The notes: generated by a model not told the origin, from the sequence alone. A stretch of 64,000 bases of DNA from Saprospiraceae bacterium (GCA_016720635.1 JADKKF010000024.1:62001-126000); one strand, 5' to 3'; shown: positions 38,040 through 46,360, counted from the stretch's first letter. Numbers and translations are program-made.

Positions 38040-38531
38040 TTATTGGGCTTTGGGCGTGTCAGAGTTCCAAATTTCAGATTGAACTTTCCAAACGCCATCC
38101 TCTTCTTTCCATATGGCGATAAACTTCCCTTTATCCAACTCTTTGTCATCGGTAGATTTAATAGAATAAAATCCTTCTTCAATAACGGCTTCTTGGTTAC
38201 CATAAAGTAAATCGGTAGTAAGCTTCATTTTCATCTGCCCGTTTTTCCCATCATTATAAAAGAATTTGTGAATCTCTCCAATGCCGCTCAAACGCTTATA
38301 CCCATCAGGATAAACATTAGCGGTTTTTGTATAATATTGAGAAAATTTGGTCGAATCGGCGATGAAAAATCGCTCCACATAGGTTTCGTTGGATTTATTT
38401 ATTTGTTCTTCTATTTTTGAAATATCGAAGGCACTACAGCAAGCTTGTTTATCTCCTTTATCGCAATCCGTCTTGCAGGTAGCCATCAAAAAAAAGACAT
38501 AAACCAAAGGAATTAGGAGTCTGGAGGACAT
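38040..38531 (-). CDS. NTF2-like (DUF4440/SnoaL-type) exported protein
   Basis: A 163-residue protein with an N-terminal export signal (MSSRLLIPLVYVFFLMATC; the Cys could be lipidated, although Thr before it is not ideal) and a C-terminal alpha+beta domain of the nuclear-transport-factor-2-like fold. Supporting strings are YVERFFIADSTKFSQYYT, an AAVYPDG-like turn here as ANVYPDGYKRLSG, and GKFIAIWKEEDGVWKVQSEIW. Start ATG 38531 was preferred over 38549 because the extra residues are charged and precede the signal. The 18 bases around this ATG are identical to those around the tyrS start. Confidence 0.7.
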   Translation of the reverse strand: MSSRLLIPLVYVFFLMATCKTDCDKGDKQACCSAFDISKIEEQINKSNETYVERFFIADSTKFSQYYTKTANVYPDGYKRLSGIGEIHKFFYNDGKNGQMKMKLTTDLLYGNQEAVIEEGFYSIKSTDDKELDKGKFIAIWKEEDGVWKVQSEIWNSDTPKAQ

Positions 38532-38592
38532 AAAATTAATTTTGTTCACAATATACGTCTAATTTGTAACATCTGAAAATATTTTTGCTTTT

Positions 38593-39282
38593 TTAGGAAA
38601 AATGTTTCAGTGCCTCTCTGATAGACAAATTTGAAAGCAAATCTTTATGGTTTTCCACAAATTTTAAAGTAAAATCAGGGTTAGTTTTGGCGTATTCTCG
38701 CAATGCCCAGCCGATTGCTTTTCTTATGAAAAAGTCTTTGTGATCAATCAATGCCATTATATTGTGTTCTAGTATTTCGGTATCGGTTTTCGACTTCTGC
38801 TTCAGCTGATAAATGACGGCAGATCTTTGCAACCAAAGATTGCCAGATGCGATCCATTCTTCAGATTTTTTCATAGCAATGGTTTTATCCATGCTCAGAA
38901 TTGATGCCGCAAAATAAGGTGCTAACGAATCGACAGAATCCCACCATGATTTATGTGTTATCAAATATTCAATGCCTTTTATATCGTCCATTTCAAGCAA
39001 TTTCACATATTTTCTCCCAATGTCCATTGTACAATATTGCAATTCTCTAGGAAAATTTCCCCAGGAAAGGACCATAAAATCAACTAAATCTTTACCAGTG
39101 ACAATCTTCGGTAACGGAATTTCCTTTCTATATTCTGACATTATATTCCGTCTTTCTGTTGACGAGATTCCATAAAAATCAAAATTTTGTTTCATGTAAT
39201 TACTCATCCCTTTTGCCCTCAAAGAATCCGCTCTAAACAAAAGCGTCAGATGCAGCCCTTCAATCCATTCACTATGCTTCAT
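38593..39282 (-). CDS. AlkD-like DNA alkylation repair protein
   Basis: A 229-residue HEAT-repeat DNA glycosylase of the AlkC/AlkD type, which removes cationic alkylated bases such as 7- and 3-alkylpurines. Family residues visible: THKSWWDSVDSLAPYFA (Trp and Asp of the active site), ASGNLWLQRSAVIYQL, and IRKAIGWALREYAKTNP with the third aromatic residue. The end, SIREALKHFS, resembles the usual end of the family. Not in an obvious operon; the convergent-free flank to folD is a divergent promoter region. Confidence 0.9.
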   Translation of the reverse strand: MKHSEWIEGLHLTLLFRADSLRAKGMSNYMKQNFDFYGISSTERRNIMSEYRKEIPLPKIVTGKDLVDFMVLSWGNFPRELQYCTMDIGRKYVKLLEMDDIKGIEYLITHKSWWDSVDSLAPYFAASILSMDKTIAMKKSEEWIASGNLWLQRSAVIYQLKQKSKTDTEILEHNIMALIDHKDFFIRKAIGWALREYAKTNPDFTLKFVENHKDLLSNLSIREALKHFS

Positions 39283-39341
39283 ATTAATTTAATTTTGGGA
39301 CAAATTTAGAAATATAAAGTAAAACAAAGAATCTTATGCCT

Positions 39342-39349
39342 TACCTTTG
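39342..39349 (+). promoter_or_regulatory. -7 promoter element for folD
   Basis: TACCTTTG, a perfect TAnnTTTG box, about 28 bases before ATG 39377. It overlaps an in-frame codon at 39347 that would extend FolD, which argues against that earlier start. No clear -33 TTTG. Confidence 0.5.
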
Positions 39350-39376
39350 CTCTTTATAACATATTTAAAGGAATAC

Positions 39377-40258
39377 ATGAAAATATTCGATGGAAAGCAG
39401 TGTGTAACTGCTTTAAAAGCCGATCTAAAGCAAAAAATTGAAGAATTACCTAATAATAAACGCAAACCCAAACTAGCAGCTCTGCTTGTAGGCGACCTGG
39501 CTGCGAGTCAATTATACGTAAAAAATAAAGTAAAAACTTGCGAAGAAATTGGCATGATTTCAGAAGTAATCAGAGCCGAAGAAAATATTTCGCACAACGA
39601 TCTACTCGAAATAATCTATCGATTAAATAAAGATGAAACGGTCGATGGATATATCGTTCAACTGCCATTGCCAAAGCAAATAGATGAAAGCAAAATATTG
39701 TTGGCCATTGACCCTAAAAAGGACGTTGATGGTTTTCATCCTCACAACCTAGGGTTGATGCTATTAGGTCTTGAAACCTTCGTTCCAGCGACGCCAAAGG
39801 GTATCATGTCAATATTAAAATCAGAGAAAATAAAAACTGCTGGAGCACACTGCGTTGTGATTGGACGTAGCAATATCGTAGGGACACCTATGGCATTGCT
39901 CCTTTCGAGAAAAGGGATTGACTGTACGGTAACTTTAGTCCATAGCCAAACGAAGAATATCAAAGAATTTTGTGCGTCAGCTGATATTTTAATTGCCGCC
40001 ATAGGCAAGGCAAACTTTGTCACAGCCGATATGGTTAAAGACGGAGCCGTGGTAATAGATGTAGGCATAAATAGAATCGATGATTCATCCACTCCCAAAG
40101 GTTATCGAGTGGTTGGGGATGTAGATTTTGAACATGTAAAAGAAAAGGCAAGCTTTATTACGCCAGTTCCAGGCGGTGTGGGCATGTTGACGGTTATCAG
40201 TTTGATTGAAAACACGTGGATGTCATTTTGCAGAACTGAAAATATAGCCAATGGGTGA
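39377..40258 (+). CDS. folD: Bifunctional methylenetetrahydrofolate dehydrogenase/methenyltetrahydrofolate cyclohydrolase
   Basis: One-carbon enzyme converting 5,10-methylene-THF to 10-formyl-THF with NADP. The 293-residue length is standard. Conserved: LYVKNKVKTCEEIGM with the catalytic Lys (YxxxK), VDGYIVQLPLPKQID, PKKDVDGFHPHNLG, the NADP-binding HCVVIGRSNIVGTPMALLL and VTPVPGGVGMLTV-type end here as ITPVPGGVGMLTVISL. ATG 39377 chosen over 39347 since the latter is inside the promoter -7 box. The next gene, prmA, overlaps by 8 bases. Confidence 0.97.
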   Translation: MKIFDGKQCVTALKADLKQKIEELPNNKRKPKLAALLVGDLAASQLYVKNKVKTCEEIGMISEVIRAEENISHNDLLEIIYRLNKDETVDGYIVQLPLPKQIDESKILLAIDPKKDVDGFHPHNLGLMLLGLETFVPATPKGIMSILKSEKIKTAGAHCVVIGRSNIVGTPMALLLSRKGIDCTVTLVHSQTKNIKEFCASADILIAAIGKANFVTADMVKDGAVVIDVGINRIDDSSTPKGYRVVGDVDFEHVKEKASFITPVPGGVGMLTVISLIENTWMSFCRTENIANG

Positions 40259-40826
40259 TTATTGGTGTTATACTTTTTGGAAGAATGGCTATGATTCTGA
40301 CCTAATATTGGGTTTGGTTGGTCATCTGCCATTTGACACATTCGAAGAAGAAGGAGAGAAATTAAAGGCTTATATTCCAAGCGAAGATTGCGATGATCTT
40401 TTTCAAGATTCATTAAATATAATCTTAGATGAATATCAAATAAGTAAAAACAAAACCTTTATTCCAAATCAAAACTGGAACCAAAATTGGGAAAATCAAT
40501 TTTCTCCCATTTTTATTGAAGATCAAATTGCCATTTCTTCCGGCGACGAAAGTTATTCTTCATATCCAATTCATATATTGATTAATCCTAATATGACTTT
40601 TGGTACAGGACATCATCAGACCACTCACTTGATGTTAAAAACCATGCTGGACATCAATTGGGAAGGCACTTCTGTATTGGATTTTGGATGTGGGACAGGC
40701 ATTCTGGGTATCTTTGCGGCTATGCGTCAGGCGGATAAAATCCTAGCATTGGATATAGACGAAAGATCCCTAGTTAACACCAAGAAAATTTTGAACTCAA
40801 TAAAATACCATCAAAATACGAAGTAA
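40251..40826 (+). CDS. prmA: Ribosomal protein L11 methyltransferase, N-terminal fragment
   Basis: PrmA trimethylates ribosomal protein L11 using S-adenosylmethionine. The N-terminal targeting domain and most of the methyltransferase domain are present: MTFGTGHHQTTHLML and the SAM motif VLDFGCGTGILGIFAA. The frame is lost at the A4 run 40785-40788; adding one A gives NTKKNFELNKIPSKYEVRN, which matches the usual helix after motif II, and continues into the next ORF. The residues after KKI in this frame are thus out of frame. It overlaps folD by 8 bases. Confidence 0.9.
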   Translation: MGDYWCYTFWKNGYDSDLILGLVGHLPFDTFEEEGEKLKAYIPSEDCDDLFQDSLNIILDEYQISKNKTFIPNQNWNQNWENQFSPIFIEDQIAISSGDESYSSYPIHILINPNMTFGTGHHQTTHLMLKTMLDINWEGTSVLDFGCGTGILGIFAAMRQADKILALDIDERSLVNTKKILNSIKYHQNTK

Positions 40827-40873
40827 GAAATGAGAAACTAGAATCGCTTTACGACAATACTTTTGATGCCATA

Positions 40874-41080
40874 TTGGCCAATATTAATACAAATACTCTT
40901 CTTGAAAATTCAAGTAATTTTAATAGACTCCTCAAATCGAATGGAAGATTGCTCTTGTCAGGTTTTCTAATTTCAGACGAAAAGAAAATTACCGAGCATT
41001 TTCAAAAATCTGGATTTCAAGTAAAAAACCAGAGTACCTACGACGATTGGATGTGTATGTTATTGGTTAAAGACCAGTAA
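40874..41080 (+). CDS. prmA: Ribosomal protein L11 methyltransferase, C-terminal fragment
   Basis: Last 68 residues of PrmA in the shifted frame, with the substrate-site string DAILANINTNTLLENS and the end GFQVKNQSTYDDWMCMLLVK. True homologous reading resumes near 40790. The 3' end overlaps the 3' end of convergent tyrS by 21 bases, and no terminator separates them. Confidence 0.85.
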   Translation: MANINTNTLLENSSNFNRLLKSNGRLLLSGFLISDEKKITEHFQKSGFQVKNQSTYDDWMCMLLVKDQ

Positions 41081-42328
41081 ATATTTGTTCTTTTTACCAT
41101 TTTCCACAAGTATATATTTCCCCGCTACAAAATCATTTTTAGTGATGTTATGATCGTGTGCCGTAATCTTTATCTTATTGATACTCAGGGCATTGGATTG
41201 CACCGCACGTCTTAATTCTGATTTGGAAGGAAATATATTTGACTTTTCAGTCAATAGACCATCCATCGGGATATCATTATTACCATCGACGACATGAAAT
41301 GTTGGAATTTCTTCACCAATGATGTCAAACTGAGATGCCGATAATGTTCCAAGCTGGGCTGCGTCGAATTTTGGGTCAAACAACAATGCTGATACTTGCT
41401 GTATTCCAGCCAGAGATGCCTCACCGTGAATTCTAGCAGTCAATTCTTCGGCCAATATCCTTTTCAAGGTCTTCGGATCGTCCTGGTAAGTCGTCTCTAT
41501 GCTTTCGATTTCTTCTTTTTCTTTCAAACTAAAGTATCGATAAAACTTAGGCATATCGCGATCATCTGCATTTATCCAAAACTGATAAAATTGGTAAGGT
41601 GTGGTCAGCTTTGCATCGAGCCAAATATTGCCTTTATCGGATTTTCCAAACTTGGTGCCATCCGCTTTTGTCAACAGAGGTGTCGTGAGAGCGTAAGCCT
41701 TTCCGCCATTTATTCTTCGGATGAGTTCAGTCCCGCTGGTGATATTGCCCCATTGGTCCGAGCCACCCATTTGCAATAAAACGTTGTGTTTTTCTTTCAA
41801 ACAGTAAAAATCATAGCCTTGTAACAATTGATATGAAAATTCTGTAAATGAAATTCCCTGTTCCAATCTATTCTGAACGCTGTCCTTGGACAACATATAA
41901 TTGACTGTAAGGTGCTTTCCTACAACCCTAAGAAACTCCAATACGGACATGTCCTTGTAAAAATCATAATTATTGACTATTTGAATGGGATTTGTTGGAT
42001 CGCTTCCCAAAAATTGGAGCATTTGATTGCTTTGGTGTGCTAGGTTAAAGTCCAATTCCTCATAGGTTTTCAGCTGTCTTTCTTCATTTTTTCCAGAAGG
42101 GTCTCCTATCCTACCCGTAGCTCCACCCATCAATACAATAGGCGTGTGACCGTGCTTTTTGAGAAAAGTCAATAGCATGATCTGGACATAATTTCCTATC
42201 GTCAATGAAGGAGCCGTCGGGTCAAATCCGATATAACCAGTTACTTTTTGAGTGCTTAATAACTCTTCAACACCTGGAGTGCAATCGTGCAACATTCCCC
42301 TCCATTTCAATTCTTCGATAAAAGACAT
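41060..42328 (-). CDS. tyrS: Tyrosyl-tRNA synthetase
   Basis: Class I aminoacyl-tRNA synthetase charging tRNA-Tyr. Catalytic signatures: HIGH-like region GFDPTAPSLTIGNYV near residue 40 and KMSKS-like KFGKSDKGN near 235 (TKADGTKFGKS). C-terminal S4-like RNA-binding domain (about 350-422). Start ATG 42328 (MSFIEELKWRGMLHD) gives the normal 422 residues; a longer frame to 42415 crosses the promoter. Anticodon-domain end KYLLVFNQ. Convergent with prmA. Confidence 0.97.
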   Translation of the reverse strand: MSFIEELKWRGMLHDCTPGVEELLSTQKVTGYIGFDPTAPSLTIGNYVQIMLLTFLKKHGHTPIVLMGGATGRIGDPSGKNEERQLKTYEELDFNLAHQSNQMLQFLGSDPTNPIQIVNNYDFYKDMSVLEFLRVVGKHLTVNYMLSKDSVQNRLEQGISFTEFSYQLLQGYDFYCLKEKHNVLLQMGGSDQWGNITSGTELIRRINGGKAYALTTPLLTKADGTKFGKSDKGNIWLDAKLTTPYQFYQFWINADDRDMPKFYRYFSLKEKEEIESIETTYQDDPKTLKRILAEELTARIHGEASLAGIQQVSALLFDPKFDAAQLGTLSASQFDIIGEEIPTFHVVDGNNDIPMDGLLTEKSNIFPSKSELRRAVQSNALSINKIKITAHDHNITKNDFVAGKYILVENGKKNKYLLVFNQ

Positions 42329-42343
42329 AAAATTAATTTTGCG

Positions 42344-42376
42344 CAAAATTAGACAATTAAGCGGAGAAAAAGCAAA
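42344..42376 (-). promoter_or_regulatory. Promoter of tyrS
   Basis: Minus strand: -33 TTTG (42373-42376), 21-base spacer, perfect -7 TAATTTTG (42344-42351). The predicted start is only about 10 bases before ATG 42328, so the leader is very short and no T-box-like leader can be present. Confidence 0.65.
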
Positions 42377-42510
42377 GTCAATAAAATTGAAAAAATTCTT
42401 TCTACAAAATCTCAAAAATCAGAGGATTAAATAATCATCTTCAAGACGGGATTTTGATCAATTTTTTAAAGAAAAATAATGAAATTAATCAAGGAAAACC
42501 TAAAATAAAC

Positions 42511-42978
42511 CTAGTACCTAATATTTAATTTTTTATAAATAAAATGCAAAAGCCAAGCTGGACCAATTAATAGAAATTGAATGTCCTTAAAAAATGAAGG
42601 CTTTTTTCCCTCAATAGAATGACCGATGAACTGCCCTATCCACGCAATGACGAAAACTATAATCAAGCAATAAAATAATTCAGTAATGGACCCGAAATAG
42701 TTGTATAGTGCATTGTTGATAACGATACACAAAAAAGTAAAAATGGCAAAACTGATGGCCATAATGGTCGATAAAGACAAGTAATATACAAATGATAAAA
42801 TCAATGCGATCATGGCCCAATTAGCCCATATGGTGCGTTCTACAAAAAAAGGAATACAATAAAACAAACCAACAATAGTAAAAAAAATAGTTGGGACACA
42901 AATCCAATGAAAAGCTTTATTTATCTTGTTTTGATGGCTTTCTCCGTATTCAATCAAAAGAGCATCAATTTTTCTCAT
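42511..42978 (-). CDS. DUF962 (Mpo1-like) membrane protein
   Basis: A 155-residue membrane protein with four hydrophobic segments. Family features: SHQNKINKAFHWICVP near the start, IAWIGQFIGHSIEGKKPSFFKD, and LLIGPAWLLHFIYKKL near the end; the His residues around HW and GHSIEGKKP are the conserved ones. Yeast Mpo1 is an iron-dependent 2-hydroxy-fatty-acid dioxygenase; whether the bacterial members have the same activity is not established. Twelve bases separate it from the end of preT upstream on the same strand, so it may be cotranscribed. Confidence 0.85.
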   Translation of the reverse strand: MRKIDALLIEYGESHQNKINKAFHWICVPTIFFTIVGLFYCIPFFVERTIWANWAMIALILSFVYYLSLSTIMAISFAIFTFLCIVINNALYNYFGSITELFYCLIIVFVIAWIGQFIGHSIEGKKPSFFKDIQFLLIGPAWLLHFIYKKLNIRY

Positions 42979-42990
42979 TCAATGAAAATA

Positions 42991-43641
42991 TTATATGACT
43001 TTTAAATATTTTAGAATGGAATGGGCTCCATCTTTTCCAGCTTGCACGGCATCCACGACCTCTCGGCCACCGTTTACACAATCACCTCCAGCAAAAACTC
43101 CCTCGATATTAGTGGCATTTCCTTCTATCAATTTCACTTTGCCCCAATCATGTGAGATACCCGCGCCATCCACCAACGATTCATAAGGAACCTGTCCTAC
43201 CGCTTTTATGACCATATCGGTTTCCAAGGTAAATGAAACACCAGTATTTATAGGCTTACGTCGGCCATTGGCATCGGCATCTCCTAGTTCCATTTTATCA
43301 AAAACAATTGATTGGACTACTCCATCTTTACCTAGAATTTCTTTCGGTGACGCTAAATACAATAAATTACAACCGTCCAGCTTCGCAATATCAAGTTCGA
43401 CATCTGTGCAAGGCTTTTCGTCCTCAGTCCTTCTGTAAGCGATGGTCACTTCTTTGGCACCGAGTCTTTTTGACTGGGTCGCTGCATCAATTGCGGTCAT
43501 ACCAAGCCCAATGACTACGACTTTATCACCTATGGGAATATTTTGATATCCTTTAGTTCTAATATCATATATAAATGAGATGGCATCCACTACCCCATCC
43601 AAGGATTCCCCAGGAATGTCTAAACCACGTGCTAATCCCAC
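42991..43641 (-). CDS. preT: PreT-like dihydropyrimidine dehydrogenase subunit, C-terminal fragment
   Basis: C-terminal half of the flavoprotein described at 43650-44330, one base out of frame with it. It contains the second nucleotide-binding motif VVVIGLGMTAIDAATQSKRLG, the AYRRTEDEKPC region and the end GVFAGGDCVNGGREVVDAVQ-AGK, which binds FAD and is typical of the family. The leading GTG (43641) is inside LGIGVGLARG of the intact protein, so it is not a natural start. Confidence 0.85.
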   Translation of the reverse strand: MGLARGLDIPGESLDGVVDAISFIYDIRTKGYQNIPIGDKVVVIGLGMTAIDAATQSKRLGAKEVTIAYRRTEDEKPCTDVELDIAKLDGCNLLYLASPKEILGKDGVVQSIVFDKMELGDADANGRRKPINTGVSFTLETDMVIKAVGQVPYESLVDGAGISHDWGKVKLIEGNATNIEGVFAGGDCVNGGREVVDAVQAGKDGAHSILKYLKVI

Positions 43642-43649
43642 CCCAATAC

Positions 43650-44330
43650 CTAAAAGACAGCATCGTACTTTGATTTCAATTCGTCTAACGAGATATCTTT
43701 GCCCAACTCTTGGTTATAATGTACTTTGATACCCCCAATGGACAGTATCCAGTCCACTTCGTCCTTGCATATTTCAGGAGAAACTTTATACGCGGCCACT
43801 CCGTAAGTCATCAAACCTCCGCCTTCAGCTTCTTTTTCATAGATGTCTATCTCCAAGCCTTCTAGGGCCAAAGCATGTGCACAAGCCAATCCAGCGGGTC
43901 CCGCCCCGACAACCGCTATTTTCTTCCCAATATTTGGTTTACGTGTATATAATGGCCATTTTTGTGTAATGGCTTTTTCCGTACTAAATCGCTGCAATTT
44001 GGCTATAGAAATGGGCTCTTCCTCCATGAGATTATAGACACAGGCACCTTCACATAGCTTTTCTACTGGGCACACTTTGGCACAAGCAGCCCCCATGATG
44101 TTTGAATCAAAAATGGTTTTTGCCGACCCTTGGATATTGTTGGTCGAAATTTGCTTGATGAATTTGGGTACATTAATAGAAGTAGGACAAGCCTTGATAC
44201 AGGGGGCATCATAGCAAAACAGACACCTATTGGCCTCAATCGCAGCGGCATCCCCTGTATAAAAAGGAGGGTGAATGTCCGAAAAATTCTTTTCATATTC
44301 CAATGCACTAAGCTTTCCACTCTTAATCAT
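43650..44330 (-). CDS. preT: PreT-like dihydropyrimidine dehydrogenase subunit, N-terminal fragment
   Basis: N-terminal half of an NAD(P)H-dependent iron-sulfur flavoprotein of the GltD/PreT family, expected to reduce uracil or thymine together with PreA. Cysteine clusters CLFCYDAPCIKACP and CAKVCPVEKLCEGAC hold two [4Fe-4S] clusters; then the FAD motif IAVVGAGPAGLACAHALA. The frame ends at TAG 43650-43652 because a T4 run (A4 on the plus strand at 43652-43655) lacks one T; with it the reading is KYDAVFLGIGVGLARGL. The nitrilase-family amidohydrolase gene lies 44 bases upstream. Confidence 0.88.
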   Translation of the reverse strand: MIKSGKLSALEYEKNFSDIHPPFYTGDAAAIEANRCLFCYDAPCIKACPTSINVPKFIKQISTNNIQGSAKTIFDSNIMGAACAKVCPVEKLCEGACVYNLMEEEPISIAKLQRFSTEKAITQKWPLYTRKPNIGKKIAVVGAGPAGLACAHALALEGLEIDIYEKEAEGGGLMTYGVAAYKVSPEICKDEVDWILSIGGIKVHYNQELGKDISLDELKSKYDAVF

Positions 44331-44374
44331 ATTGAGGATTTATTTGAACTTTTAAAATAAACTAAAATACTACG

Positions 44375-45241
44375 TTATAGATCTACCATTCGACCATAAG
44401 CTTCTGGTCTTCGATCTCTATAAAATTGCCAAACGGATCTTACTTCATCGATCATGCCTAAGTCAAATTCAGCGATCAACAATTCATCATTGTCTTCTGA
44501 AGCTTGAGCGATGATCTCTCCACGAGGATTAACGAAATAAGAAGAACCATAAAATTTGCCTAGATTCCAAGGTTTTTCTACTCCAACCCTATTGATACAT
44601 CCCATAAAGTAACCATTGGCGACGGCATGGGCAGGCTGTTCGATTTTCCATAAATACTGGGACAATCCAGCAACAGTTGCAGATGGATTATAAACAATCT
44701 CAGCGCCATTTAACCCTAAAATTCTTGCTCCTTCTGGGAAATGTCTATCATAGCAAATGTAAACGCCAATTTTTCCATATCTCGTTTCAAAAACAGGATA
44801 TCCCAAATTACCTGGCTTAAAGAAGAATTTCTCCCAAAAACCCGAGGTTTGAGGAATATGTGTTTTTCGGTATTTTCCTAAATAAGTTCCGTCAGCATCT
44901 AATACAGCCGCCGTGTTATAAAGAAATCCAGATTGCTCTTTTTCATAAATAGGTACAATAATGACCATGTTGTACTTTTTAGCATACACGGACAATCTTT
45001 CAGTTGTAGGTCCAGGAACAGGCTCGGCCGATGCATACCAATTTCGGTCTTGACCAGGGCAAAAGTATGGTGTGTTGAAAATTTCTTGGAGACAAAGCAC
45101 TTGAACGCCCGCTTCTCCAGCTTTCTCAATGTAAGGAATATGTTTTTGAAACATGTCTTCCATAATCTCATGAATGGTACCTTCTCCTTCGGAAATACCC
45201 AAACTCATTTGAATTAATCCTGATTTAACTACTCTTGCCAT
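44375..45241 (-). CDS. Nitrilase-family amidohydrolase, probable beta-ureidopropionase
   Basis: Carbon-nitrogen hydrolase with the Glu-Lys-Cys triad: Glu in LCLQEIFNTPYF, Lys in LGKYRKTHIPQ and Cys in GVYICYDRHFPEGARIL. The 288-residue length and the strings WKIEQPAHAVANGYF and SVWQFYRDRRPE fit beta-ureidopropionase/N-carbamoylputrescine amidase. Because preT is 44 bases downstream on the same strand, cleavage of N-carbamoyl-beta-alanine in reductive pyrimidine degradation is the more likely job. The dihydropyrimidinase and preA are not in the window. Confidence 0.88.
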   Translation of the reverse strand: MARVVKSGLIQMSLGISEGEGTIHEIMEDMFQKHIPYIEKAGEAGVQVLCLQEIFNTPYFCPGQDRNWYASAEPVPGPTTERLSVYAKKYNMVIIVPIYEKEQSGFLYNTAAVLDADGTYLGKYRKTHIPQTSGFWEKFFFKPGNLGYPVFETRYGKIGVYICYDRHFPEGARILGLNGAEIVYNPSATVAGLSQYLWKIEQPAHAVANGYFMGCINRVGVEKPWNLGKFYGSSYFVNPRGEIIAQASEDNDELLIAEFDLGMIDEVRSVWQFYRDRRPEAYGRMVDL

Positions 45242-45448
45242 ATATGATTTTGTATTTTAATCGAAAAATAAAAAACTAAGATAAAATAAATATCGCTTAT
45301 TATCAAAATTAAATAATAAATTTTTAAAAAATCAATTTCACAGAGTATAAACAATAGATATTTAATCAAAAATTTAATGCATATCACATTGAATATCAAA
45401 TCACTATACATACATGTAATAAATATGTAAAAATAATGGTCATTTTTA

Positions 45449-45481
45449 TTTGCATATCTCGAAAATATAACCATATATTTG
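45449..45481 (+). promoter_or_regulatory. Promoter for the small secreted protein gene
   Basis: -33 element TTTG (45449-45452), 21-base spacer, perfect -7 TATATTTG (45474-45481). Predicted transcription start near 45486, giving an unusually long leader of about 190 bases before ATG 45679; most other promoters in the window leave 10-40 bases. Confidence 0.65.
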
Positions 45482-45580
45482 CTCCACAGCAGTAAACTTA
45501 ACCGAAGCTAAACTTTATTTATTTTTTTGTCAGTAAAATAGTCTAAAGCTAATCCCTTTTCGATTGGTTTTTCGTACACT

Positions 45581-45642
45581 CAATGAAAGTCATTGTGGTG
45601 TCCTATAGAGATTTTCTCTAGAACTCAATGGTCATAATTGAG
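45581..45642 (+). promoter_or_regulatory. Three tandem stem-loops in a long 5' leader
   Basis: Hairpin 1: CAATG (45581-45585), loop AAAGT, CATTG (45591-45595). Hairpin 2: TAGAGA (45606-45611), loop TTT, TCTCTA (45615-45620), a perfect stem. Hairpin 3: CTCAAT (45624-45629), 7-base loop, ATTGAG (45637-45642). The first and third both contain ACTCAATG, so they could also exchange partners. No known riboswitch class is recognised. A regulatory RNA leader is an inference from structure and leader length. Confidence 0.4.
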
Positions 45643-45678
45643 CCCTATATTTTATTTTATTTTTTAAACTTAATTGCT

Positions 45679-45970
45679 ATGAAAAAATTGTTTACTTGTA
45701 TGATTGCGCTTGGTTTTAGTGCCATCGGATATTCTCAGGAATCCGAAAGTGTTAATCGAAAACTACTTAATCGAAGTCCCAGCCCCAAAGGATTTCAAAT
45801 CCATGCCGCTTCAAATGCGGATTGATTTGTACATGATAGAATACAGAAAGAGAACGAAAGATCAATCTTTAATTGTTAGAATTCCCGAGGAAGTCGTCAA
45901 TGGCACAAAGAACCTCGATGAAATTTTTGTTGGTGGTCCTACTAAGGAAAATGTAAAACTTGAAAACTAA
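45679..45970 (+). CDS. Small secreted protein, frameshifted
   Basis: Begins at ATG 45679 with a clear signal peptide (MKKLFTCMIALGFSAIGYSQE) and is then interrupted: the first frame stops at 45825, while the frame one base ahead stays open to 45970 with a better-looking sequence (NYLIEVPAPKDFKSMPLQ, then RIDLYMIEYRKRTKDQS and ending KENVKLEN). Removing one base between about 45735 and 45775, for example in an AAA or AAAA run, would yield a single product of about 96 residues. Function unknown. The T9SS protein gene follows 28 bases on. Confidence 0.5.
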
Positions 45971-45997
45971 ATTTTCAAACTTAAAACTAATACTATC

Positions 45998-46360
45998 ATG
46001 AATAAATTATACATTTTAATACTAATTGTTTTATCAAACCTAAAGGTTTCTGAAATATTCGGTCAAGGGACCTGTGCTACTGCGATTACCATTCCAACAA
46101 TATGTATTGGTTCTGGGGGAACAGTGTCTGGTACAGTTGGCTCAGGAACACCTGTTTCAACATGTACAGACGGTACTGGACAAGTGTGGTTTTCGTTTAC
46201 TGTGCCTTCTGGAAGGACCACCGCTTCATTAACCATTTCTGGATATGATTGTACTGGTGGTGGGTGTAAAGGGAATTTAGTCATTTTCAATTCATGTGGC
46301 GGTTCACAAGCTATCACAGTTTGTGGGGAAATCCTACAAAACCATGAATGGGTCATTTAG
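45998..46360 (+). CDS. T9SS-exported surface protein, N-terminal fragment
   Basis: First part of a secreted protein of about 655 residues broken by two frameshifts. It begins with a signal peptide (VLSNLKVSEIFGQG) and has a beta-rich Gly/Thr/Ser domain with cysteines (WFSFTVPSGRTTASLTISG). The reading frame continues in the frame one base ahead near 46326-46345; deleting one G from a GGGG run or one A from the AAAA run there joins the frames. Confidence 0.6.
   Translation: MNKLYILILIVLSNLKVSEIFGQGTCATAITIPTICIGSGGTVSGTVGSGTPVSTCTDGTGQVWFSFTVPSGRTTASLTISGYDCTGGGCKGNLVIFNSCGGSQAITVCGEILQNHEWVI

Larger units (their letters stand above)
45242..45678. other. Intergenic region with promoter and three hairpins
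   Basis: 437 AT-rich bases between divergent genes. The plus-strand half holds a promoter (45449-45481) and a predicted leader of about 190 bases with three consecutive stem-loops (listed separately). No convincing ORF; an 81-codon minus-strand open frame here is a by-product of low GC and is rejected. Confidence 0.5.

Noticed and set aside
45229..45474. 81-codon minus-strand ORF between the amidohydrolase and the secreted protein
   Set aside because: Composition is Ile/Phe/Tyr-dominated, as expected of translated AT-rich noncoding DNA, and it overlaps the amidohydrolase start and the promoter on the other strand.
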